A stretch of 22,046 nucleotides of DNA from Chrysochromulina parva (GCA_002887195.1 PJAB01000690.1:1-22046); one strand, 5' to 3'; positions 7,624-17,494 are shown, counted from the first letter of the stretch. The notes: generated from the sequence alone by a model not told the origin. Made by a program: numbers and translations.

Positions 7624-9180
7624 TTACTCGTCCCCCGCATCAGCTCCGAGTGGAACATCCGCGAGCGGCTCGACGGGCTCGGCGCGAACGCGACCCGAGC
7701 GTTCGACGAGCGAGAGCTCGTAGAGAAGCTGCTCGAGCTTGCGGACCGCTGTCTTGAGTGCCTCGACCTTCTTGGCGATACCGCGTGGCGCGGCCTGCCC
7801 GAGGACGAGGATGGCCGACTGGACCGCCACGGCGGTGCCCAGGCACGCACGCACGGCCGGTGCGTCGCGTTCGGTCGCACGGCGCACGGCAAAGCGCCCA
7901 ATCTCGCCGACGAGATCACAAACGCCGCCGAGGTATTCGGAAGGGAGCAAGTCGTCGCCTAGCAGCGCCTCTTCGCCGCACAGCAGGATCCGGTGCGGTT
8001 CGCTGCTCTGCGCGTCGCCCTGCGCGCAGCCCTGCGCGCCGCTTTGCGCGCCGTCCTGAGCACTCCGCCCGCCCAGCCATCCCTCAAAAAGGACGGCTTC
8101 GGCGAGCTCCTCGAGCATGCCACGCAGGCAGCCCTGTGAGCGCAGCGACGGGTACGCGGCTACATCCTGCCTGATCAGCTGGCGCGCGAGGGCGCGTGCC
8201 GTGTCGAGCTGCTTGCGAGCGCCCTCGCGATCGCCGCGTTGCATCGCGAAGATAGCTTGCTTCGCCAGCTTCTGCGGCTCGCGGCACTTTTTGATGAGTG
8301 CCTCGCGTGCCGCGTCGAGGGCGGCATATGCGACGCGCGCCGCCTCGAGCGCGGCCACGTCGACGAGCGGAACAGTGGCAGTCGCCGTCGTAGCATCGCC
8401 GGCCCCGTCGGCGGCGTTGGCCGCGTCGGCAGCAGCAAGCGCAGGCGCGGGCGCGTGGCCGGGCATGCCAGCGGGAGGGAAGAGGGAGAGCTCGTAGATC
8501 AAATCCTCGAGCCGTCGGACCACGTACTTGAGCGAGTCGTACGAGCGGCGCAGTGGCCCGTTGCGCAGGTCGAATGCTTGCAGCGCCTCGTGGAGTGCAT
8601 TCACAACGGCACGTGCCGCCTCGACGGAGCGCGTATCGCCCGCGGTCGCCACAACGTTCGCGTACCGTCCGATCTCGTGAGCAGCGCCGATGAGGCCTTG
8701 AAGCCACTCCTCGTCGGTGTAAGACGGCGTTGGCACAGCGGTCCCGTCTTCATCCAGGCGACGCGCCTTGACGCCGGGTTCGCGCGGCGCGCGCGGCTGC
8801 TCCGGCGTCCAATCCACGTGCGGAGCTGAGCGTGCACCGAGGGTACCGGTGACGAGGAAGGCGTCGAATGCTTGGGCGGTCGCGAGCGCCGAGGCCGCGT
8901 TCGAGAACGAAAAGTCTTCCTCGTCACGGTTCCCTAGCGACTCCGCCAAGGCACGAACAGCCTCGGAAATGGCCGCATCGGCGCTGGGAGCATCACCGAT
9001 GTGTCGGAAGTGGACGGCGAGAGCGGCTGCGTCCGCTGCTGCGCGTGCAGCCTTACCTGATGACTCGCGCTCCACGCGCTGGGCAAGCAACAGCTGGCGC
9101 AGCTCTTCGATGTGGGCGAGAAAGGCAGTCGTGTGAGGGAAGGGCGCGAGCTTTGGTGGCACAGTCGGAGCGAGACTCAT
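7624..9180 (-). CDS. Translin-TRAX-like fusion protein (two translin-superfamily domains on one chain)
   Basis: The protein is 518 aa, unspliced, from ATG 9178-9180; normal translin or TRAX has about 230-300 aa. The N-terminal half (about 18-234) matches translin, best in its last helices: WLQGLIGAAHEIGRYA (159-174) and RNGPLRRSYDSLKYVVRRLE (206-225), then LIYELSL. An Ala-rich linker (about 235-275) leads to a second domain (about 276-495). That domain has LEELAEAVLFEGWL (356-369), matching the TRAX helix with catalytic glutamates, and CDLVGEIGRF (421-430), matching the TRAX DLTGE motif, then KKVEALKTAVRKLEQLLYEL. E358, E361, D422 and E426 align with acidic active-site residues of TRAX; the first half has Ala/His instead. 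Translin and TRAX form C3PO, an octameric RNase that removes Argonaute passenger strands and trims tRNA leaders. A Gln/Ala/Gly-rich insert occupies 374-393. The superfamily call is strong; the translin/TRAX split between halves is motif-based inference. Confidence 0.87.
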   Translation of the reverse strand: MSLAPTVPPKLAPFPHTTAFLAHIEELRQLLLAQRVERESSGKAARAAADAAALAVHFRHIGDAPSADAAISEAVRALAESLGNRDEEDFSFSNAASALATAQAFDAFLVTGTLGARSAPHVDWTPEQPRAPREPGVKARRLDEDGTAVPTPSYTDEEWLQGLIGAAHEIGRYANVVATAGDTRSVEAARAVVNALHEALQAFDLRNGPLRRSYDSLKYVVRRLEDLIYELSLFPPAGMPGHAPAPALAAADAANAADGAGDATTATATVPLVDVAALEAARVAYAALDAAREALIKKCREPQKLAKQAIFAMQRGDREGARKQLDTARALARQLIRQDVAAYPSLRSQGCLRGMLEELAEAVLFEGWLGGRSAQDGAQSGAQGCAQGDAQSSEPHRILLCGEEALLGDDLLPSEYLGGVCDLVGEIGRFAVRRATERDAPAVRACLGTAVAVQSAILVLGQAAPRGIAKKVEALKTAVRKLEQLLYELSLVERSGRVRAEPVEPLADVPLGADAGDE

Positions 9181-9948
9181 GGCGCGTTACCGGTACGTGT
9201 TTTCTTCAAAGTCTTCTTCAAATACGAGACTTCAGGATCTGGAAATAACTTTCCTCACGCGCCCAATAGTCAAGTCAAATCAAATCCGTTTTGGTCTCCT
9301 TCCCGCTCGTGCTCCCTCTGTTGTGTCTAAGCAATCCTCTCCGTCGACTGTGTCGACATCAACTGCTCGATCCGAAGGTGGAAGGATGCTCGTGGAGTGG
9401 GTGTTGAGTGCTGCCTGCTCATGTGTCTGCTCGGTGTGGAGTGGGTGTGCTGCCTCCTCATGTGTCTGCTCGGTGTGCGCTCGAGCGCCTCGAGTGCTCG
9501 AGCGAGCACATTCCAATTGGGCACATTCCTTGGCACATTCGATAGGCTTCCCGTTACGCTAACGCATTTAAAATCAAATGCCGCATTAGGTTTGTCTGTT
9601 AGTTTGTGTATAGTGCCCAAGGTATTGCCTTGACTTGACACCGAACACTGTCACACACCTCGCACTTGCACGCACTTGCTGCCACATGCACCCACACTCA
9701 TGCACATTTGCACAATCGACAATGACGTCCCGCACGCACACGGACGCTCCTAATTATTCTTCAGCACTACATGCACGATTTGATTGTTGCAGACTGACGG
9801 GGTAACGCCAGATGACGGTCTCAGTCACTCGCACCACGGGGTTCATTGAGACGTCATGCGAGACGTGTGCTGGCGGTAGCGGCTCGTGCGAGCTACCTGT
9901 GTACGCCTCGTCGGAGTCCTGGTATACGTTGTGTGTGGGAAGACGATC
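9181..9948. other. Intergenic region upstream of the translin-TRAX gene and downstream of the Gly/Tyr gene
   Basis: This 768-bp interval should hold the fusion gene's promoter (nearest 9180) and the 3' UTR of the Gly/Tyr gene. A palindromic TACCGGTA lies at 9188-9195. An imperfect tandem duplication lies at 9392-9477. The part from about 9560 to 9790 is richer in A/T and CA. No coding or RNA gene was recognised. Confidence 0.5.
9392..9477. repeat. Imperfect two-copy tandem repeat, about 44 bp
   Basis: GTGGAGTGGGTGT starts at 9392 and again at 9436. ATGTGTCTGCTCGGTGTG starts at 9421 and again at 9460. The copies differ by a small indel in the middle. Confidence 0.75.
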
Positions 9949-10605
9949 TCAATATGAGTACTGGCGGGCGAGGCCCATGCGCGACGCAGTATCGAAACGT
10001 GGCGACATGTAGCCGCCATAGCCGCCATAGCCGCCATAGCCGCCATAGCCGCCATAGCCGCCATAGCCGCGGCTGTAGGGGCCATAACTGCCGTAGCCGC
10101 CATAGCCGCCGTAGCGGCCGTAGCCTCCATAGCGACCGTACGAGTAGGGCGAGTAGTAGCTGCCATACCCCATGCCGTAGCCGCCATATCCGCCCATACC
10201 ATAGCCGCCATAACCCATGCCATAGCGACCGTACGAGTAGGGCGAGTAGTTGGTGTAGCGGCCGTAGCCGCCGCCGTAGCGACCGTACGAGTAGGGCGAG
10301 TAGCCGTAGCCGCCGTAGCCATAGTTGCCATACCCCATGCCGTAGCCGCCGTAGCCGCCGTAGCCGCCGTTGCCATAGCTGTTGTATGCCATGGGGTAGT
10401 AAGGCCGATAGGTGCCACGATAATCATATGGAGCCCATGCATTGACAGAAGAGGTGCCTTCATACACGAACGGCTGCTTGATGCCGGCGATCATGACGGG
10501 AGCGACGACCGCGGCTGAGGGCCGCGACGCCACGATCCCGCCGATCTTTGCCGGCGGGGCGATGAATGCCACCACAATCGCGGTCAGCATCGAAAGGACG
10601 ACCAT
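9949..10605 (-). CDS. Gly/Tyr-rich low-complexity protein with N-terminal targeting signal
   Basis: The protein is 218 aa, from ATG 10603-10605 to a stop at 9949. Residues 1-17 (MVVLSMLTAIVVAFIAP) form a hydrophobic signal-like core. About 18-45 is Ala/Val-rich with few acidic residues, a pattern compatible with the bipartite plastid leader of red-lineage algae or with simple secretion. Residues about 75-199 are almost only Gly and Tyr with some Ser, Arg and Met: GGY triplets, and three exact copies of YSPYSYGRYG (102-111, 120-129, 151-160). The end is MSPRFDTASRMGLARQYSY. It has no cysteine and no known fold. Such composition occurs in structural wall or matrix proteins and in phase-separating domains; which applies here is unknown. 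The intact targeting N-terminus and the frame maintained through a large repeat argue for a real gene. Channel, Gly/Tyr gene and translin-TRAX gene lie head to tail on the minus strand. Confidence 0.68.
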   Translation of the reverse strand: MVVLSMLTAIVVAFIAPPAKIGGIVASRPSAAVVAPVMIAGIKQPFVYEGTSSVNAWAPYDYRGTYRPYYPMAYNSYGNGGYGGYGGYGMGYGNYGYGGYGYSPYSYGRYGGGYGRYTNYSPYSYGRYGMGYGGYGMGGYGGYGMGYGSYYSPYSYGRYGGYGRYGGYGGYGSYGPYSRGYGGYGGYGGYGGYGGYGGYMSPRFDTASRMGLARQYSY

Positions 10606-11396
10606 GATTGGTACGAAGCGAAGGGATGCGACACGGCCTTTTCCCCTTCGCAGATGCGAAGATGCAGCACACAGTGACGAGATCTGCAGCGGCGCGAAGA
10701 TGCGCGACGCTTGCTTTAGCTACGCTTTAGTCGACCTCATCAACGGTTACATTGTCGCAATTTCATCCCAACTCCCTTGCAACATGACGCTACATGTAGT
10801 CGGAGGCCCACACACAAGTTTCCGATGAACACGGTTCACACAACATGTCACATCGCGCACAGTACATTGAAAATACACACATTTCAATTTGTTAGGACTG
10901 AGGTGGTTGTGATTATTTCACTTTCAACAAATCAAGCCCGGTATGTTTTCCGGAACTCAGCGATTTCTCTCGATACTTTTCGCGGGCCTAGCAGTCGACT
11001 CAAGATTATTATTTACATCCTCATCCACAGCATTTCCACAGGCACAGCAACCCCAATTGAGCAACCCGCGGTCTTGTACATGTACCCAAGGTACAAACCG
11101 TTCGAGTTAGTGTTACGTCGTGAATCAAATACAATTATATAGCTCCGTATCATATAGCGCGTATCATACGTAGAATCATCAAAGTGCCGGAACGACCGCT
11201 CAGCGAGGCGGCTCGCGGTCGCCGCGCGGGGCCGGCCCCGAACCGCGAACGGCCGGCCCGTACGCCCCGCCCGAGTCCGTCAGACCGTTCTAAAAGATCT
11301 AACCGTCTTACGAAGCCCGTGTCGTGTAAGCCGAGCCTGTCTAGTTCTATTACAGATCTATAGGCTCGCCCTTGCCTGCACGTCTTTATCACGTCT
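10606..11396. other. Intergenic region, AT-richer, between channel stop and Gly/Tyr start
   Basis: This 791-bp interval should hold the Gly/Tyr promoter and the channel's 3' UTR. About 10840-11160 is markedly lower in GC than the rest of the window and has short direct repeats, CGTATCATA at 11146-11154 and 11160-11168. A 14-bp perfect palindrome CGGGGCCGGCCCCG sits at 11227-11240, about 157 nt past the channel stop. No gene was recognised. Confidence 0.5.
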
Positions 11397-14300
11397 TCAC
11401 TGCCGCCCCGGTGTGCCGGCAATTCGGTTGCGCAAGGCCCTAACGCCGGGAGGCGTCCAGACCCCACAAGCGTTGCGATTGGACCGTCCGCCTGAAACCG
11501 CACTCACGGAGCCACCGCCCGGCGTCTGTGCCGAGCTGCTTGCGCGCAGCAGCGCGGCGGTTGGTGCGCTGCCAGTGCGCGTCGGCATAGCTCCCGTCGT
11601 CCAAGCATCCAATGCACGGCCCACGGCGAAGCGCTCGTTCAATGGGCGCGATCCTGGGGCCCTGGGCGGCGCCTGCGGGATGAGAATGCCAGGTCGCGCC
11701 GCTGGTTGAAGCGCTGGTACCAGCTGGGGCATGGCTCCAAGCCACTCCCGAGGGGTCCGACCCTCCCTGGGCGTTCGTCCCTCGCGAAAGGAAAAGCCCT
11801 CCCGAGGGGTCCGACCCTCCCGCGGGGTCTTTCCAAACCGCTCCTCCAAATACGCGATGGCCCTGGCCTGCTGCGGCGGCAGCGGCGGCGGCAGCGTCTG
11901 CTGCTGATCCTGTTCGGCGGGCCGTTTGCGCGCCGCGCCCTTGACGCCGCCGAAAGGCTTGTGCGCCCCGGCCCCCTTGCGCTTGGCGAGCTCTGCCTGG
12001 ACGAGTGCCGCGCGCGCGCGAGATCGGCCAATCCAAACGAGCAGATGGTCCCTCATAGCCTCGAAGGCGAAGCGCTGCTGCAGAGACAGATTGTACTCGC
12101 GAGCCAGTCGGTCGGGTGCGGAGAGCTCGAGCGACTGCGACTTCTGGCGCTGGAAGGCGGCGTGGACCTTTTCGGGCGGCGGCGATCGTGGGTCGAAGGG
12201 CACCAAGTTCTGCACCCGGGCGCGGAAGGTGTCCGTGTCAATGTTGACTGACTTGGAGGTGAAGTTGTGCTTGACAAGCGCGTTGAGCACGTCAATGTAC
12301 GCCACCTCACCCAAGTGTCCGTTGTACTGCTGCAGATCGAGCTTAGCGCACAGCTTTCGCGCTGCGAGGAGCACAGCTTTCGTGCCGCCGAGCGCCTCTT
12401 CGCGCCCCGCAAGGCCCATTGGCGGAGTGACCGCGAGCACGAGCTGTGGCAGCTCCTCCACCCGAATGTAGAAGTCGGCGTCCGGGTCGAAGCGGCCCCA
12501 CGCCTCGCGGAAACGATCGAGGTCGAGGGCCGTGACGAGGTCCGGGTTGGCTCCGTTGACGTTGGTGAAGTTTTCGAGGATCACCGCGACCACAAGGTTG
12601 AGCAGCACGAACGAGCCAATCATCTGGAAGGAGATGAAGTACGGGATGGCAAGCCAGATGCCGCAGTCGCCGGCCGCCTCCGTACACAAGCCCAGCTCTT
12701 CGCTCACCATTGCTTCCACCATGAGCCCCGACCAGGCGTCGCCGGTGAGACATTGGAATAGAAGTAGCGCCGCGTTGCCGAGCGTCTCGAAGTTGCGCCC
12801 CGCGTCGATCAAATCCTGGTGGGCCACAAAGCAGAACAGGTCCACACCGAGCACCGCGTACATGAAGACGACGAGCGTCAGGAGACAGCTCACATTCAGC
12901 AGGCTTGGGAAGGAGTAGATCATGGTGACGAGCAGGCTGCGCAATTCCTTGAAAGAGCGCAGAAGACGCAAGATCCGCACGATCCGCAGGACGCGCAGCG
13001 TGCGCAGCAGCATCGGCGGAATCGGGAGCACGCCCGCGAGAACCTCGGACGCGATCTGGTCGAAGAGGGAGGTGCACACGAGGAAAAAGTCAAAGCGCGA
13101 CCAGCGGTCCGCCCAATAGCCCGCTAGGCCGAGTCCGCTGATCTTGAGCACCGCCTCGGCATAGAAGATGTAGGCAAAGTAGTCCATTGCTGAGTTGTAC
13201 TCATGCTCGAATGCGGTCTGCTCCATGCCCCAAAAGTCGCACGACATCAGCGCCACATTGGCGATGATCACGGCCATGATGAAGGCGTCGAAGGGCGCCG
13301 AGGTGACCAGGTTGAAGATGGCACGGCGGAAGCACGATTTGGGGACAGGGCTGACGCGCTCGGGCCCAGGGTTGTCGACGAGAGCCTTCATGGTGTTCAC
13401 CCACTGCAGCTGCTCAGGCGTCATCGTGGCGGAGCCGTCGGTCTCAGCCTTGATGCGGTTGAAGTCGTCCACGATGACGCCGACGAAGAGGTTCATCGCG
13501 AAGAAGGAGCCAATGAACATCCACACGATCGAGTAGATGGATGAGAGTGAGTAGTCGTTGCGCACCGACGCGACACCGGGCTGCGTCGCGTCCATCATCC
13601 GATACATGTCCTGCTCCCAGCTGTCGCCCGTGCTCATCACGTAGAGCACCAGCATAGCTGAGCCTATGTCGTCGAAAGAGCCGACACGAGGGTTTTCCCA
13701 GCGCACAACGTCGTCGCTGCCGCCGCCGCCGCCGCCGCCGCCGCTGCCGCCCTTGAGCACGCGCCGCAGCGAGTCCGCGGGCACGCATTCTGCCTTGGTG
13801 AGGATGGACGGATCGGTGCACGCTCCGAGCTTGCCCATGTAGAGCTGCATCCCGAGGACGGCAAAGACAGCCATCAACGCCAGCATGACGCCCGCGACGT
13901 TCGCGACGGCGGGGAGCGCCTGGGCGAGCGACGAGATGATGAGACGCATGCCGGCTGAGCGTGAGACGAGGCGCAGCGGCCGTAGCACGCGCAACACTCG
14001 CAAATTGGCAAGCGGCGCGAGCGCTGGGAACTGCTCGGTGGCGATCGCTAAGAAGGAGGCCAGCACGATGACGGCGTCGAGCTGATTCCACGGCGAGCGC
14101 AGATAGGCACGTGGCTGCTCGCCGTAGACGAAGCCAAAGGAGATCGCCTTGATTAGCAGCTCAGCTCCAAAGAGCCACGGCCAAAAGTACATGTCGAGCG
14201 TGTGCAGCCCGACGGCGAGAGGGCCCTCGGGGTCGAGACGCGGCGAGTCCAGAGCGAGGCAAACGGACGAGATGAGGATGGCGATGATGATGACGGTGTC

Positions 14301-16468
14301 GTAGAGCGGCGATGTCACAAGCATGAGGCATGCTTGGCGCACGGGGTTGCGCGGCGAGAAGCACAGGAAAGAGTAGTCTTGCGGCCACGTGTAATTGGTC
14401 CAGCTGTAGCTTGTCTCCTCAAGCAACGCCACCGCGTCCGCGCGAGCGTCGTGTTGAGCGTCGTCTCCGGGGGCAGTGCGCGTTGTCGTGGCACGCGACC
14501 CAGCGGCGCGCGCGGTGCCGGCGCTCAACTCGCCCACAGTGCCGTCCTCGATGAAGACGGGCGTGTCGGAATCGTCCGCAAACGAGCTGAGCACGATGGC
14601 AATGAGCAGGTTGATGAGCAGGTAGCGACCAATGACCACGACGAAGATGAAGAAGAAGACGGCGGGCAGCCCAACGGCGCCGACCGCGGGCACCATCGCA
14701 TCGACCCACTCGCCGGTGAAGAGCACGAAGACCGACGAGAGCGCAGGGACGAAGTAGTCAAAGTGGTACCGTGGCTCCTCCATGAGCCTTGGGTCGGGGC
14801 AGCGGCCTTGCAGGCAGGGCTCGGTCGAGTAGCCGGTCTGCGGGTTGTACATGCCGCCAAAGAGCTGCATTGCGAGGAGCGCAAAGATGAACATGAAGAG
14901 GAGCATGAGAAGAAAGAGGTTGGCCATCGCCGGGATCGACTTGACGAAGGTCGACACGATCTTGTACAGCCCCTTCCACGAGCGCATGAGACGCAGCATA
15001 CGTGCCACGCGCAGCATCCGCAAGATCCGCAGGAACGACAGGTTCATGCCCGAGTCGGCGAAGAGCGCCGAGAGCACCATCTCGAAGAACGAGATTGAGA
15101 CGATCGTGCCATCGAGCCGGTTCCAACCGTCGCGCCAGTAGCCCTCGCACCCGAGCCCATAGAGTTTCAGGGCCATCTCACCGATGAAGATCCACGTGAT
15201 GGTGGTTGAGAGATCGTCGAGCCGCGAGGCGTACTCAGCGCTCATTCCCTCATAGGGCATGGTCATCAAGACGAGGTTGATGACCACGAGCACCGTCGCG
15301 ACCAGACCGGAGCCATCGGAGCTCATAATCTCCGCGAGCCTGTGCCGGAACGTTCCAGAAACTGGGGCGCAGCCGACGCACGTGGCAGACGCATCGTCGG
15401 GCGCTGTGAACTGCTGCTGCTGCTGCTGCTCCCAGAGCGACATCGCGGCCGCCCCCTTCTCCTCGTCGGTGACGATCGCGTCCGAGGATGTCGCGCTCGG
15501 AAGGAGAAGCGCCTGGGCCGCGTCCGCCTCGTCGCTGTGCACCTGTGAGTCGGTGGCCGACGGTGCAGGTAGCGACTGCGACTGGCCCAAGGCCGCTGCC
15601 TTGCTCTGCTCCTCGGCAGGCGCCTCCAGGTCGAGGGCGCGCCTGGGCCATGCCGCCGCGCCCTCCTCCTCCTCCTCCTCCACTGGCGCGAGCTTCATCG
15701 GCGAGTCGCTAAAGTTGCGCTCGCGCGCCAGCTGCAATGCGCCCACCTCGGCGAGTTGCTCGGTGAGTAGCCGCTGTGCGTATTGCTCTGCCTCGAGCTC
15801 CGCCTGCTGTGCCGAGTGCTCTTCGAAGACGACAGCAAGGAAGAGGTTGATCACGAAGAAGCCGCCGAGCGCGACGAAGGCTACAAAGTAGAGGACCACG
15901 TAGGGCGAGAGCGCGACCATCAGGCTGTACATGACCTCCGTCCAGTCATCGAAGGTGACGCACTGCAACAGCGTGACGAAGGCGAGGCCCACGTTATCAA
16001 AGGACATGAGGCCCTCGTTTGGGGTGCGCTGAAAGTAGGCGCAGCGGCCACCCGGGCCACCCGCCGCCACCGCGCACGTGTCCTCATCGGCTGATGGGTT
16101 GCATGCAATGCCTGTGTCCCACGGCGCCTCTGAGTGCCTTTCGCGCCAAGAGTCGCTGTCGTCGCCCTTGAGTGCTCGGCTCATTAGCATGCGCAGCCCG
16201 AGCGCGTCGCTCGCAACGGCGTTGCTGCTGCTGCTGCTGCCGCTGCTGCTGACGCTGCTGTTCTCGGCTCCACCATAAGCCGCGGTGCTGCCGGCGACGA
16301 GCTGCAGCTGGCGGCGATCGATGACGAGCTCGCCCCCAAGGATAGGGTGCCCTGCCAGCTCGACAAAGCCCGGCTGTGCGCAGCTGCGAGCGACAGAGCG
16401 CAAGCGAGGAGAAGGAGAAGGGTCGTCAGCGGAGTCGCGGAGGAATGACTGCAATGCGAGGCATGGGC

Positions 16469-16499
<31 letters not shown>

Positions 16500-17494
16500 G
16501 CGGCGGCGGCGGCGGCAGCAGCAACGGCAGCGAAGGAAGCGGCAGCGGTGGCAGTGGCGGGCGACAGTGGCGGACGGCACACTCACCGATAGTGCAGCAT
16601 CCCCTTGAAGATCTCAACGCCCACGACGGCGAAGACGAGGAAGATGAACCCGCAGAGGGCGCCCACGTTCGCGACGCGGGGCAACGAGGATATGATGGAA
16701 TGTACGAGGGCAGGCATGCCCGGTAGTCGCTTGAGCGCGCGCAGCGGGCGCAGCGCGCGGAAGGCGCGTAGCACAGAATATTGGGCAAACGAGTGCACGA
16801 GGATCGGGATCCACGCGAGCACCACCACCACGAAGTCTATCTGGCACCAAGGGTCGCGCAGGTACGCGTGCTTGTTGAAGAAGAAGCCGTACGCGACCAC
16901 CTTGGCCAGCAGCTCGACAGTGAAGACGCCGAGAAAGAACCACTCGCAAACGTCGAGTAGGGCCGCCTTCCACGTTCCCGACGGGTCGAGCGGGGACTCC
17001 CACGCCATCGTCACGCAGTTCATCAGGATGACAAACAGGATGACTGAGTCGAAGAAGGGCGCTTCGACAAAGAAGATGGCAGCGCGGCGCGGCTGGTGGT
17101 GCGGCCGCAAGCAGCAGAGGGAGGTGCTAACATACAAGCGCTTGCTTGGCCCCATTACCTCGAGCGCGGGAGGGTCCTCGAGCAGTGCTGATAGCGGCGG
17201 CGGCTGCTTTACCTTGAGTGCCGCATCGACTCCCGAGTCAAACAGCATCGCAGTGTCGATTGCTGCGGGATTTTTATCCGGTCTCCGCGTAGCCAAGACC
17301 GACGCAACAAGCCGCTGGGCCTTTTCCCGTGCCTGCTCCTTCTGCGAGCTCCCTAACATCGTCACGCAGGACAGTTTGGACGGCTCGAATCGCGCAAGAA
17401 ATCGAGCGCCAGGAAGTGTGAAGAATTTACCTGACTGAAGTACATTGTATTGCATGAAAATGCAGTACATGTATCTTCTGGCAGTCTTCTGCAT
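11397..17494 (-). CDS. Four-domain (24-TM) voltage-gated calcium-channel-like cation channel, two exons
   Basis: The CDS joins 17494-16587 and 16383-11397 and gives 1964 aa. The junction falls in R303 and yields an uninterrupted S5-pore loop, KGMLHYR then CAQPGF. Four S1-S6 repeats occupy about 138-492, 663-903, 992-1278 and 1331-1576. Each S4 has arginines every third residue, for example LRILRMLRVARMLRLMR in repeat II and LRTLRVLRIVRILRLLR in IV. Pore residues at the selectivity site are D448 (TFDDW), E861 (TGEW), D1223 (TGDSW) and D1518 (TGDAW). This all-acidic ring implies Ca2+ permeation, unlike the DEKA ring of animal sodium channels. An EF-hand-like segment (1589-1618) follows S6 of IV. 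The tail is Pro/Arg-rich with TPREGR repeats (about 1821-1849). The I-II linker has Glu and Gln runs, and a Gly run lies in the repeat III turret. It would act in the plasma or endomembrane in excitability or Ca2+ signalling. ATG 17494 is the first in frame; ATG 17359 (M46) is a credible alternative. The family is certain; the subtype is inferred. Confidence 0.94.
16384..16586 (-). other. Intron of the channel gene, 203 bp
   Basis: On the minus strand the donor is GTGAGT (16586-16581) and the acceptor CGCTCGCAG ends at 16384 after a pyrimidine-rich CTTCTCCTTCTCCTCG tract. Splicing joins CG to C in one Arg codon and removes an in-frame TGA at 16585-16583. The intron also contains a GGC/GCC simple repeat. 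Confidence 0.88.

Noticed and set aside
14202..15098. Plus-strand frame opposite channel repeat II
   Set aside because: It is the antisense of a clearly conserved transmembrane region and has no motif of its own.
16387..16586. Arg- and Cys-rich coding sequence at the 5' end of the large channel frame
   Set aside because: It is a GGC/GCC repeat within an intron with GTGAGT donor and pyrimidine-rich acceptor; removing it restores an intact repeat I pore.
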